Source: an uncultured Anaerovibrio sp.
Lineage (GTDB): Bacteria; Bacillota; Negativicutes; Selenomonadales; Selenomonadaceae
NCBI GenBank assembly: GCA_934196075.1
Contig: CAKPVW010000014.1
Span: forward strand, 1 to 41,010
Direction of reading: 5' to 3'
Length of the DNA: 41,010 nt
Part shown: positions 33,046 through 40,797 of the stretch, piece by piece
How positions within the stretch are numbered: position 1 is the stretch's first letter
Layout: every line of letters begins with the position of its first letter
The notes under the pieces: model-generated
What the model was told of the DNA's origin: nothing
The model's input: only the letters and a program-made list of their open reading frames with translations
The model's database searches: none
Position numbers and translations under genes: made by a program

Positions 33046-34008
33046 TTAGTTTGCCCAGTTCTTGTCAAACAAATTGCTGACAGGCTCATTCTCATAGATG
33101 CATCTGATGAACTCAGCCAACATTGGAGCCAGAGAGATGCTAACAATCTTCTCATGCTTCTTGGCAGGGTCCAAAGGAATGGTGTTGGTAATAACCAGCT
33201 GCTTGATGCAGGAATCCTGAATACGCTGTACAGCAGGATCTGTAAGAATACCATGAGAGCAGCAAGCATATACTTCCTTGGCACCCAGCTTCTTCAGAGC
33301 CTTGGCACCCTCGCAGAGAGAACCAGCAGTATCAACCATATCATCGATCATGATACAGGTCTTGCCCTTTACATCACCAATCAGGTTCATAACCTCAGCG
33401 CAGCCAGGACGAGGACGACGCTTCTCTACAATAGCAATGCCAGTACCCAGCAAGTCAGCCATATTGCGAGCACGGGTTACACCGCCCAGATCAGGAGAAA
33501 CAACAATCATATCCTCCAAATCCAGCTTGCGGAAATAATCAGCCAGAGCTGGAGCAGCAGCCAGATGATCTACAGGGATATCAAAGAAGCCCTGAATCTG
33601 ACCAGCATGCAGATCAACAGTTACTACACGGTTCAAACCAGCAGCAGACATAAGGTTAGCTACCAGCTTGGCAGAAATAGGCTCACGTCCACGGGTCTTG
33701 CGATCCTGACGAGCATATGCATAATAAGGCACTACTGCAGTTACACTTCTTGCAGAAGCACGCTTGCAAGCGTCAGTCATAATCAGCAGCTCCATCAGAT
33801 TCTCATTTACAGGCTGACAGGTAGGCTGGATAATAAAAATATCTTTTCCACGAACACTTTCACCAATCATGACCTGAATCTCGCCATTATTGAAATGGCC
33901 AACCTGTGCATCAACCAAAGGAATATCCAGATACTTGGAAATCTCCTGTGCTAATTCTGGGTTTGCGTTACCGGCCAGAAGTCGTAAATTTTTCGCAGCG
34001 TCGTTCAT
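33046..34008 (-). CDS. prs: Ribose-phosphate pyrophosphokinase (PRPP synthetase)
   Basis: Prs makes PRPP from ribose-5-phosphate and ATP for nucleotides, His, Trp and NAD. The 320-residue protein shows PLVDAQVGHFNNGEIQVMI, VVPYYAYARQDRKTRGREPI (flexible loop and ATP site), VDLHAGQIQGFFDIPVDHL (Mg and PRPP signature), VSPDLGGVTRARNMADLL and the ribose-phosphate loop IDDMVDTAGSL. All class I motifs are intact. ATG 34008 is 11 nt after GGAGG; a TTG at 34026 overlaps that site. It follows glmU with a 118-nt gap, the usual Firmicutes order. Confidence 0.97.
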   Translation of the reverse strand: MNDAAKNLRLLAGNANPELAQEISKYLDIPLVDAQVGHFNNGEIQVMIGESVRGKDIFIIQPTCQPVNENLMELLIMTDACKRASARSVTAVVPYYAYARQDRKTRGREPISAKLVANLMSAAGLNRVVTVDLHAGQIQGFFDIPVDHLAAAPALADYFRKLDLEDMIVVSPDLGGVTRARNMADLLGTGIAIVEKRRPRPGCAEVMNLIGDVKGKTCIMIDDMVDTAGSLCEGAKALKKLGAKEVYACCSHGILTDPAVQRIQDSCIKQLVITNTIPLDPAKKHEKIVSISLAPMLAEFIRCIYENEPVSNLFDKNWAN

Positions 34009-34126
34009 TGTTTTGAATGCCTCCAATATTTTCTTTTTTCCTTATACTCTCTGAGCATAGCTTATCTCTAAACTAGAATGCTCTAGGAAGAATTTCCCCA
34101 AATTCTCCCCATGATGCTATTATAGC

Positions 34127-35491
34127 CTATTTCCTCTTATCAGTCCAGCCCTCAATCAGCTTTTGACGAGCCCGTCCAATAGCAAGTGTGCCTCCTGGCA
34201 CATTTTTGGTAATAACAGAGCCTGCACCAATATACGCACCATCTCCCACCTCTACAGGAGCCACCAGACTGGTATTGCAGCCAACGAAAGCATTATCCCC
34301 TATAGTGGTACGGAATTTTTTCTTGCCATCATAGTTGACAGTAACAGTGCCACAGCCAAGATTTACATTAGCACCCACATCAGCATCGCCAATGTACTGA
34401 AGGTGAGGCAGCTTAGTGCCCTCTCCCACCTGAGAGTTCTTTACCTCTACAAAGTTGCCAATCTTTACATTGTTATGAATATGGCTATTAGGGCGAATAT
34501 GTACATACGGCCCCATGGTAACACCATCATCAATAACGCAATCATGGCCATAGGCAAACTGAGCATGAACATCGTTGCCAATCTTGGCATTGCTAAAACG
34601 GCTATTAGGGCCAATTTCACAGCCTGCACCAACAACGGTGCCAGCTTCCAGCCAAGTAAATGGATAGATTACGGTGTCAGAGCCAACCTCTACATCTGCA
34701 TCCACAAAGATGCTATCAGGATCCATCAGAGTAACACCGTTGTTCATCAGCTCTATATTCTTGCGACGACGAAGAATTTTCTCTGCACCTGATAGCTGCA
34801 AACGGGAATTGATACCCAAGGTAGACTCATAATCATCGGCAGCTACCGCCCAGATTTTTTCTCCCTTGTCCCTGAGAATTTCCAAAACATCTGGCAGATA
34901 ATACTCGCCCTGCGCATTGTCACAGCCAACCTGTGCCAAGGCAGCAAACAAATCCTGACATTCAAAGCAATAAATACCGGAATTTACCTCATTGATTTTC
35001 CGTTCTTCCTCAGTAGCATCCTTCTGCTCCACAATACGAGCCACATCACCGTCAGCAGTACGAATAATACGGCCATAGCCAGTAGCATCTGGCATAATAG
35101 CAGTCAGCACAGTTGCCTTAGCTCCTGCTGCCTTATGTCCCTCATACAGCTTGGTAATCAGGTCTGCTGTTACCAAAGGAGTATCACCGCACAGCACCAC
35201 TACAGTACCCTGCTCATCCTTTAACAAAGCCTCAGTCTGACGCACTGCATGACCAGTTCCTAGCTGCTCTACCTGTACCACAAACTCAGCCTGGTCTCCC
35301 ATAGCTTCCTTTACCTTGTCTCCACCAAAGCCTACAACTACAATATTGCGCTTGGCACCTGCTCCCTTGGCAGCATCCAACACGTGCTGCAGCATTGGCT
35401 TACCTGCTGCCTTGTGCAGAACCTTAGGCAGCTTGGACTTCATACGAGTACCTTTGCCTGCTGCCAAAATAACAGTAACTAAATCCAGCAT
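34127..35491 (-). CDS. glmU: Bifunctional GlmU (uridyltransferase/acetyltransferase)
   Basis: GlmU acetylates glucosamine-1-phosphate and then makes UDP-N-acetylglucosamine for peptidoglycan and LPS. The 454-residue protein starts with LAAGKGTRMKSKLPKVLHK (UTP site), followed by LCGDTPLV and an N-terminal uridyltransferase body to about residue 228. The left-handed beta-helix acetyltransferase follows, with repeating hexapeptides, GEGTKLPHLQYIGDADVG, and the late APVEVGDGAYIGAGSVITK. ATG 35491 is 7 nt after GGAGG; the frame runs 13 codons further without support. It is in the ispE-GntR-glmU-prs row. Confidence 0.96.
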   Translation of the reverse strand: MLDLVTVILAAGKGTRMKSKLPKVLHKAAGKPMLQHVLDAAKGAGAKRNIVVVGFGGDKVKEAMGDQAEFVVQVEQLGTGHAVRQTEALLKDEQGTVVVLCGDTPLVTADLITKLYEGHKAAGAKATVLTAIMPDATGYGRIIRTADGDVARIVEQKDATEEERKINEVNSGIYCFECQDLFAALAQVGCDNAQGEYYLPDVLEILRDKGEKIWAVAADDYESTLGINSRLQLSGAEKILRRRKNIELMNNGVTLMDPDSIFVDADVEVGSDTVIYPFTWLEAGTVVGAGCEIGPNSRFSNAKIGNDVHAQFAYGHDCVIDDGVTMGPYVHIRPNSHIHNNVKIGNFVEVKNSQVGEGTKLPHLQYIGDADVGANVNLGCGTVTVNYDGKKKFRTTIGDNAFVGCNTSLVAPVEVGDGAYIGAGSVITKNVPGGTLAIGRARQKLIEGWTDKRK

Positions 35492-35591
35492 TTGATTGCC
35501 TCCAAAAAATATATTCATATTGATAGCCATTCCAGTACCTAGTACCCTAGGCTATCCTGCAAATCCTGTCCCTTGACAGGTATCAGCCATT

Positions 35592-36296
35592 TTATCTACT
35601 GGTCTTGCCGCCAGCCTTCTTTTTCAATTCCTCCATACTAGCCAACAAGGTGTGCTCTGCCTGCTCCATATGGTATTCAGCTGCAGCCTGAGCTTCCTTG
35701 ACATCGCCCTTGGCAATAGCCTCTACAATACGGCAATGTTCCTCATGGGTGGCCTGCAAACGTCCTGGATAGGACATAGAAGTGGAACGAAATCTGGTAA
35801 GCTGTTCTCTTAGATTGAAAATGATACCTACCAAACGGGAATTGCGACTAGCCTGATACAACAAATCATGAAACTCCATATCAGTTTCCACAATTTTGTC
35901 CATATCCCCCTCTTCAATGTACTCACCGATAGATACCAAAAGGCGCTGCAGATGCTCCAGCTCTTCATCTGTAATTCGCTCTGCTGCCAATCCGCTGGCC
36001 AAGGAATCCAAAGAGGTACGTATCTCAAAGACTTCATTAACATCACGAATAGAAAGATTCGCCACATAGGTACCACGACGAGGCATCATAATGACATAGC
36101 CTTCCAATTCCAGTTTACGTATGGCCTCTCTGACAGGAGTACGGCTTACTCCCAACTCTTCTGCCAGCTGAATTTCCATCAAGCGCTCGCCAGGAGCCAG
36201 TACACCCTTGCGGATAGCATCCCGTAGGGTTTCGCACACAACCTCACGCAGAGGCTGATAACTATCCAATTTAATTGGTGTCAGCTTTTTTTCCAT
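35592..36296 (-). CDS. GntR-family regulator with FCD domain
   Basis: The 234-residue protein has a GntR winged helix (LREVVCETLRDAIRKGVLAPGE, ELGVSRTPVREAIRKLELEGYV, PRRGTYVANLS) and an all-helical FCD ligand domain from about 90 to 215. The FCD domain includes VETDMEFHDLLYQASRN and THEEHCRIVEAIAKGD, the Asp/His metal-binding positions. FCD members often sense carboxylic acids. This gene is between ispE and glmU, where other Firmicutes carry PurR, so its target is unclear. ATG 36296 is 10 nt from AAGGA; a TTG at 36305 is too near. Confidence 0.86.
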   Translation of the reverse strand: MEKKLTPIKLDSYQPLREVVCETLRDAIRKGVLAPGERLMEIQLAEELGVSRTPVREAIRKLELEGYVIMMPRRGTYVANLSIRDVNEVFEIRTSLDSLASGLAAERITDEELEHLQRLLVSIGEYIEEGDMDKIVETDMEFHDLLYQASRNSRLVGIIFNLREQLTRFRSTSMSYPGRLQATHEEHCRIVEAIAKGDVKEAQAAAEYHMEQAEHTLLASMEELKKKAGGKTSR

Positions 36297-36415
36297 TAAA
36301 CTCAAATCCTTTTATTAAAAATAAAAATTAACGTAAAGCTGTCATCCCCAACAGCAAAATAATATATATTAACCATCCTTCACAGCAGGACAGTATTTTC
36401 TATTTTCACTGGCTT

Positions 36416-37297
36416 CTACAAAGTTTCAGCTACAAATACACCAGCCTCACTGTCAAACTGCTTCAATTTGTCTGCAATCTGTCTAGCAATATGCTTTTCC
36501 TGAACCAAACCAAAAACGGTGGGGCCGCTGCCAGACATCATACTAGCCATAGCACCATTATCCACCATAAGCTTCTTGTAATCTGCTATTACGCTATATT
36601 CAGCTGCAGTCACACCCTCTAAAACATTGCACATCAAGCCAGCCGCCCTAGATGCATTTCCTTCATCTATAGCTTCCAGCATAGCATCATTATCAGGATG
36701 GGGGCCAACATAGCCTGCATCATAGGTGCTATAAGCCCAGGCCGTAGATACACCCACCGGAGGTTTGGCTAAAACCACGCTGACCCTCGGAAACATAGGT
36801 AATCTAGTCAATACCTCACCTCGGCCTGTAGCCAGCATGGTGCCTCCCATTAGGCAAAACGGAATATCAGAACCTAGTTTTGCTCCCAGTTCACAAAGTC
36901 TTGTCTCAGTCATCCCTAGCTTAAAAAGATGATTCATGCCCTTCAATACAGCCGCAGCATCGGCAGAACCGCCGGCCAACCCAGCTGCCATAGGAATTCT
37001 CTTGACAAGGTGTATCTCCACACCCTCCTGCAAATTGTATTCCTTTTGCACCAAAGCAGCTGCCTTCCAGCAAAGATTTGTTTCATCTGCTGGCAGGGTT
37101 CCCTTCTGCCCCTCAATAGTAATGGTTAAATTAACACCTTGGTCAATTTTACCCATACTTAAAGTATCATGCAGAGAAATTTCCTGCATGATCATAGCTA
37201 CCTCGTGATATCCATCCTCCCTAGTACCAAGAATATCAAGGGTTAGATTAATCTTTGCATTTGCACTTAAAGTTAGCAACGTATCCACACATCCCAT
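36416..37297 (-). CDS. ispE: 4-diphosphocytidyl-2-C-methyl-D-erythritol kinase
   Basis: IspE phosphorylates CDP-ME in the MEP isoprenoid pathway, the same pathway that ends with IspH at the left of the window. The 293-residue GHMP kinase has SANAKINLTLDILG, REDGYHEVAMIMQ, the ATP loop PMAAGLAGGSADAAAVLKG, GSDIPFCLMGG, and the late SGSGPTVFG. The ATG at 37297 has no clear ribosome binding site. A TTG at 37279, preceded by TGTGG, would give the usual start of the family (about two residues before the TLSA strand), so the true start is uncertain. Confidence 0.94.
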   Translation of the reverse strand: MGCVDTLLTLSANAKINLTLDILGTREDGYHEVAMIMQEISLHDTLSMGKIDQGVNLTITIEGQKGTLPADETNLCWKAAALVQKEYNLQEGVEIHLVKRIPMAAGLAGGSADAAAVLKGMNHLFKLGMTETRLCELGAKLGSDIPFCLMGGTMLATGRGEVLTRLPMFPRVSVVLAKPPVGVSTAWAYSTYDAGYVGPHPDNDAMLEAIDEGNASRAAGLMCNVLEGVTAAEYSVIADYKKLMVDNGAMASMMSGSGPTVFGLVQEKHIARQIADKLKQFDSEAGVFVAETL

Positions 37298-37324
37298 TGG
37301 TCGAAATTTACTTATTACCTATAA

Positions 37325-37353
37325 ATTTTACCAATTTTTTAGCTTTTCAGCAA
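37325..37353 (-). promoter_or_regulatory. Promoter of ispE
   Basis: Minus strand: TTGCTG (37353-37348), 17-nt spacer, TAAAAT (37330-37325) with a TGG just before it (extended -10). The leader is about 20 nt. It is back to back with the plus-strand promoter below; the two -35 boxes are 6 nt apart. Confidence 0.7.
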
Positions 37354-37359
37354 GTATTA

Positions 37360-37388
37360 TTGACTTTTCTTCCCAAGAAAAGGATAAT
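37360..37388 (+). promoter_or_regulatory. Promoter of the P-type-ATPase-like gene with inverted repeat
   Basis: Plus strand: TTGACT (37360-37365), 17-nt spacer, GATAAT (37383-37388). The spacer contains a perfect inverted repeat CTTTTCTT-CCC-AAGAAAAG (37364-37382) that touches the -35 and abuts the -10, a place where a repressor or activator could act. Confidence 0.7.
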
Positions 37389-37423
37389 ATTTTAGTAACA
37401 TACTTTATAAGAGGGTGATTTTT

Positions 37424-38557
37424 TTGGACTATCTTATGCTGGAAGGACAACCTTTCAGAATATATATCATATTTGCCGCTGTTCTGGTAATTTTCAATCT
37501 GTTGAATTTGGGATTACAAAAAATCCTTTTTCCTTGGCAAATCAGACGATTGCTCAAGAAATGGAAAATCGTACTGAAAAACAAGCAAAAACTACCACTC
37601 CTCAGTCAAATTCAGGAATTGGTGGTGAATCTATCTGGTACCATCAGCTATGGCGTGCCTCAAATCACGGATATCTATCCCAATGGCATTTCTTCCGCCA
37701 GATTGCTGGCTTTGGCAGCAGCCATTGAAACAGGCATCCACCATCCTATAGCAGAGGCTATTGTGGAGGAAGCCCATGTTAGGGGGCTGGAGCTGCCAGA
37801 AGTTTCTACTTCCAATCCAGTCAGCGGACGAGGCGCAGAAGCTTTGATGAATCGGCAAACTCTTAGCATTGGTTCAGCAGAATTTTTTCAGGAGCAAGGC
37901 ATTGACATCCCTGCGGAAATTTATACCAAAGCCGACCAGCTAGCCTACAAAGGACAAATTATTGTTTTTGTAGCCATTGGCAAATTCTGTCGTGGCTTTA
38001 TTACCCTGCAAGACAAGCTAAAACGCAGTATTCCTGGGGACATCAGCTTTTTGCAGGAAACCGGTATCAAGGTCACTATTATGAGTGGCTGCAATCGCTC
38101 CACCGCAAAAAGCTATCTTAAAGCCTCTGGAGCTGATGTACTGCGCAGTCAGCTGAACAAGTTGGAAAAGGCCAAAGAAATGCTTCTGAAACAAGCTACA
38201 GGTCAAGTAGTTGCTGCCGCTGGCCGTACCAGTAAATTTGAAGGTGCTCTTCGCAGCTGCGATATTAGCTTTGCCTTGGAATACGCTCAGCAAGCCGTAA
38301 AAGATATGGCTGATGTGCTGATACACACCAACAGCCTTGGCACCATTGCTACTGCCAAGAACATTGCTGTTATGACGCAAAAACGTCAGCGCACAGGCTG
38401 GTTAATTGCCATTATGGTAAACATTTTACTGCTATTGTCCCTGCTATTCCTTTGCAATCTGGACGCGATGCCGAATTATGGCGGCTTGATATTAATCGGC
38501 CTTAGCCTTATAGGCTTGGCGGTTTTACTGGCCAATCAAATACCCTTGCGCTACTGA
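37424..38557 (+). CDS. Degenerate P1B-type ATPase-like membrane pseudoenzyme
   Basis: The protein aligns by motif order with the second half of heavy-metal P1B ATPases but keeps none of the catalytic residues. Numbering is from GTG 37415 (380 aa). The phosphorylation motif DKTGT is replaced by NLSGT (N72 for Asp) in VVNLSGTISYGVPQITD. The N-domain retains HP (110-111) in GIHHPIAEAI and GRG (138-140). The hinge TGD is SGC (224-226) and GDGIND is GRTSKF (270-275). The actuator domain and the CPC-type membrane helix are absent. One TM segment lies at about 16-38 and two at 328-347 and 356-375. The frame is open and ends normally. TTG 37424 (8 nt after GAGGG) is the likeliest start; GTG 37415 lies on that site. 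Confidence 0.7.
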   Translation: MDYLMLEGQPFRIYIIFAAVLVIFNLLNLGLQKILFPWQIRRLLKKWKIVLKNKQKLPLLSQIQELVVNLSGTISYGVPQITDIYPNGISSARLLALAAAIETGIHHPIAEAIVEEAHVRGLELPEVSTSNPVSGRGAEALMNRQTLSIGSAEFFQEQGIDIPAEIYTKADQLAYKGQIIVFVAIGKFCRGFITLQDKLKRSIPGDISFLQETGIKVTIMSGCNRSTAKSYLKASGADVLRSQLNKLEKAKEMLLKQATGQVVAAAGRTSKFEGALRSCDISFALEYAQQAVKDMADVLIHTNSLGTIATAKNIAVMTQKRQRTGWLIAIMVNILLLLSLLFLCNLDAMPNYGGLILIGLSLIGLAVLLANQIPLRY

Positions 38558-38679
38558 TGATGCTGCCATAGCCTAACAATAAGGACAAATCCTGCTAGAA
38601 AAACCGCTTTCCAGCACCATTATTCCATCGTAACCATATCTTGAAATTTTTAATTAACATACCTTGAAGGAGATTAAAT

Positions 38680-39384
38680 ATGGATAAAGAACAATTTGAT
38701 GTATTGGTAGATACTGTATTAGAAACCACTGCCCGCCCACCGGAGAAGCTTTTTGCTGGTGGCTACGATGATTGGCATTGCCGGGCCAGACTGGCCCATT
38801 TTCTGGCCATGCCAGAGCTAAACCGCCCAGAGGCAGCCAAGGAGCTGTTCCATTCTATAATTGATGTAGAGCCAGATCCTGAAAATTCCGAGGATATTGA
38901 GGAAAAGACCTATGCTCTCCAGCATCTTAGCCAGATGGAGCGGGAGGCCAAACGCTATGAAGAGGCTCTCAACTACATTAACATTGCTCTGGAAACTGCC
39001 GAAGAATCAGATTTTCTCTACAAATACATTCTCCGTGGGGAACTGTGGGCTGATCGCTGGAATCTGCTTCATCTGATGAATCGTACCGAAGAAGCTGAGG
39101 CTGAGGCTGATGAAAGAATTGACTTCTTTAAGGATATTCCTGTTGCCCATAACAGTTATCTCTACTACGGCTATCGCTTCAAGGCCCAGCTAGCCGCAGA
39201 ACGTGGCGTAGCCTTGGTAGCCAAGGACTTTATGCACATGGCTCTTCATGCTATGGATATACCTCCTATCAATCAGGAAAAATTAAAAACCGCCTTTGAA
39301 GCTCAGCATGAAAATGTTTCCTGGATTCTGGCCGAAATTGACAAGGCCACTCCAAATCCAGACAATATTCATTGGGATATCTAA
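38680..39384 (+). CDS. Unknown TPR-like helical repeat protein
   Basis: The 234-residue acidic protein is almost wholly helical. Residues about 88-150 contain two TPR-like repeats (YALQHLSQMEREAKRYEEAL followed by NYINIALETAEESDF). It has no signal peptide or membrane segment and few cysteines (only in WHCRARL). AAGGAG lies 6 nt upstream of the ATG. It follows the P-type-ATPase-like gene by 122 nt on the same strand, with only a short imperfect hairpin (38593-38616, no U tract) in between, so co-transcription is possible. No function can be named; TPR proteins usually mediate protein contacts. Confidence 0.75.
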   Translation: MDKEQFDVLVDTVLETTARPPEKLFAGGYDDWHCRARLAHFLAMPELNRPEAAKELFHSIIDVEPDPENSEDIEEKTYALQHLSQMEREAKRYEEALNYINIALETAEESDFLYKYILRGELWADRWNLLHLMNRTEEAEAEADERIDFFKDIPVAHNSYLYYGYRFKAQLAAERGVALVAKDFMHMALHAMDIPPINQEKLKTAFEAQHENVSWILAEIDKATPNPDNIHWDI

Positions 39385-39395
39385 TCCCATTACAC

Positions 39396-39497
39396 AAAAA
39401 TCCCGCTGCATTACCCTACAATGCAGAGTTCCGCAGATTAGATTGCTTAGTCTAACCCTATGGAACCACTGCTATAGGACATTGCAGCGGGATTTTT
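39396..39497. terminator. 102-nt nested hairpin between convergent genes, likely bidirectional terminator
   Basis: A perfect 15-bp outer stem (39396-39410 with 39483-39497) starts with five A and ends with six T. Inside it are further nested pairs: 39415-39418 with 39475-39478, 39423-39426 with 39469-39472, 39428-39432 with 39462-39466, and 39438-39442 with 39451-39455, 33 pairs in total. It lies 12 nt after the TPR-like gene and 21 nt from the tadA stop. Either strand would yield a GC-rich stem followed by U. The extended inner fold is more than a terminator needs. Confidence 0.75.
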
Positions 39498-39517
39498 TCT
39501 TTGAATTATCCCCTCTA

Positions 39518-40006
39518 CTAATTTAGACACAGTTTTTTTGCCTTGTTCTGCAAACGACGCATATGAAAGAAGCTTTTCATCAGCTGACGGCATTCATCCT
39601 CCAGCACACCTGCCACTACCTCCATGCGGTGATTCAGTAATTTGTGATTCACCACATTAAAAATAGATTCTACAGCTCCAAATTTTGATTCATTACTGCC
39701 ATATACCAGCCGATCTATTCTGCTGTTTACCAAAGCTCCAGCACACATAGCACAAGGCTCAATGGTTACATATAATGTACAACCACTAAGGCGCCAGCTG
39801 CGGAGAGTCTGACACCCCTTGCGAATGGCCTCCATTTCTGCATGAGCAGTTGCATCCATACTTTGCTCCCTTAGATTGTAGCCAGTGGCTATCACCTGTC
39901 CATTTTCGTTATTAATCAAAACTGCCCCGATGGGAATCTCCCCCTGCTGATAAGCCTTGATAGCCTCCTTCAAAGCCATTCTCATATATTTTTCATGGTC
40001 TAACAT
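39518..40006 (-). CDS. tadA: tRNA adenosine(34) deaminase
   Basis: TadA deaminates A34 to inosine in tRNA-Arg(ACG). The 162-residue protein has the zinc motifs TAHAEMEAI (His and catalytic Glu) and EPCAMCAGAL (two Cys), with FGAVESIFNVV and the late helix. The frame extends 47 codons upstream, but ATG 40006 has AGAGGT 8 nt away and matches the family start (LDHEKYMRMALKEA). The upstream region holds a terminator of the preceding small gene. It is convergent with the TPR-like gene. Confidence 0.93.
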   Translation of the reverse strand: MLDHEKYMRMALKEAIKAYQQGEIPIGAVLINNENGQVIATGYNLREQSMDATAHAEMEAIRKGCQTLRSWRLSGCTLYVTIEPCAMCAGALVNSRIDRLVYGSNESKFGAVESIFNVVNHKLLNHRMEVVAGVLEDECRQLMKSFFHMRRLQNKAKKLCLN

Positions 40007-40063
40007 ATACAAATACCTCTCCATCCTTCTTTGCTGACTGTACAGCAGTCTATTTTGCACAAC

Positions 40064-40105
40064 AAAAATGCATAGCAACGGCAACCTATCGTCATCGCTA
40101 TGCAT
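40064..40105 (-). terminator. Terminator of the small unknown gene upstream of tadA
   Basis: Perfect 9-bp stem ATGCATAGC/GCTATGCAT (40068-40076 with 40097-40105) with a 20-nt loop. On the minus strand five U (40068-40064) follow. It is about 45 nt after the stop codon of the gene at 40150. Confidence 0.7.
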
Positions 40106-40149
40106 TATAACCCCTACATTATACTTGTGAACGTATTTCCATGTCAATA

Positions 40150-40413
40150 TTACATTCCCATTCTCTGATGATAAAAGAAATCCAAATTTACACCATTTTC
40201 ATAAAATAGGGACTGGGTAGCACCATTGCCATCCCAAGTGGCAGCCTCAGTTTCTGGCGAATTGGCCTCTAGCTTACTCTTGCGGTTATTCAGCATATCC
40301 TGAAAGCTGCCCTCATTGCCCTGATCATCCCGATGGCGTCTCTGAAGCCAAGGGCTGTTAGGGTCCAACTTTACACCTGTAACTCTACTTATTCTATCAA
40401 TTTTCCCCATCAT
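40150..40413 (-). CDS. Small unknown protein
   Basis: I do not recognise this 87-residue protein. It is polar, rich in Asn, Arg and Asp, with no hydrophobic segment, and likely cytoplasmic and partly disordered. Features: MGKIDRISRVTGVKLDPNSP at the start and FYENGVNLDFFYHQRMGM at the end. ATG 40413 has GAGGTG 6 nt upstream and is preferred over a longer frame to 40494 that has no site. It has its own terminator. Confidence 0.6.
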   Translation of the reverse strand: MMGKIDRISRVTGVKLDPNSPWLQRRHRDDQGNEGSFQDMLNNRKSKLEANSPETEAATWDGNGATQSLFYENGVNLDFFYHQRMGM

Positions 40414-40518
40414 GGCAATCACCTCATTTGAACGGCAGGAAAATAAATCTATCATCAATATTGCTTTGATATATATATCGTCCAAAAGTCGCATTTCATT
40501 AATACTTTTTACCTATAT

Positions 40519-40537
40519 TTTACATACTATTTGTAAA
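40519..40537. repeat. Inverted repeat in AT-rich leader region
   Basis: TTTACA-7-TGTAAA lies about 105 nt upstream of the small gene at 40413. It could be an operator, but AT-rich sequence makes chance plausible. The 384-bp stretch 40414-40797 otherwise holds a possible 18-codon ORF (40622-40678), the dehydrogenase terminator and AT-rich sequence without a recognised gene. Confidence 0.3.
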
Positions 40538-40621
40538 TAAGCATTTAATAGTTCTATAAATTTTATTAATCATTGCTGAAATTATGCTAAAATTATTTGC
40601 ACAAAATAAACAAAACATACT

Positions 40622-40678
40622 CTAGTCACCCTCTGAAGCTATTGGCTCCACCTTGCCACGAGCACAACATTCCGCCAT
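40622..40678 (-). CDS. Possible 18-codon ORF with a CC pair
   Basis: A frame of 18 codons reads MAECCARGKVEPIASEGD. It has no convincing ribosome binding site, but its local base composition is more GC-rich than the surrounding AT-rich gap. TTGAGA with CATATA 17 nt later is a weak possible promoter just upstream. It could be a real small peptide, a remnant, or chance. Confidence 0.25.
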   Translation of the reverse strand: MAECCARGKVEPIASEGD

Positions 40679-40723
40679 ATATGAAGATTGATATCAAGCA
40701 TCTCAATATATATTTTTGCATAG

Positions 40724-40755
40724 AAAAAGACCTGCGGATTTCTCCGCAGGTCTTT
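40724..40755 (-). terminator. Strong terminator of the dehydrogenase gene
   Basis: Perfect 13-bp stem AAAGACCTGCGGA/TCCGCAGGTCTTT (40726-40738 with 40743-40755), TTTC tetraloop on the plus strand, followed on the minus strand by TTTTTC. It ends 43 nt after the stop codon. Confidence 0.95.
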
Positions 40756-40797
40756 GGTTATGCTAGCTTGCTAATAAAATTTACGAAGCAGTGTCAA

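Noticed and set aside
38593..38616. Imperfect hairpin between the two plus-strand genes as a terminator
   Set aside because: Two 4-bp arms with a mismatch and no U tract; not enough for an intrinsic terminator.
40024..40147. Longer N-terminus for TadA
   Set aside because: It crosses the terminator of the preceding gene and lacks a ribosome binding site; ATG 40006 has one and fits the family.
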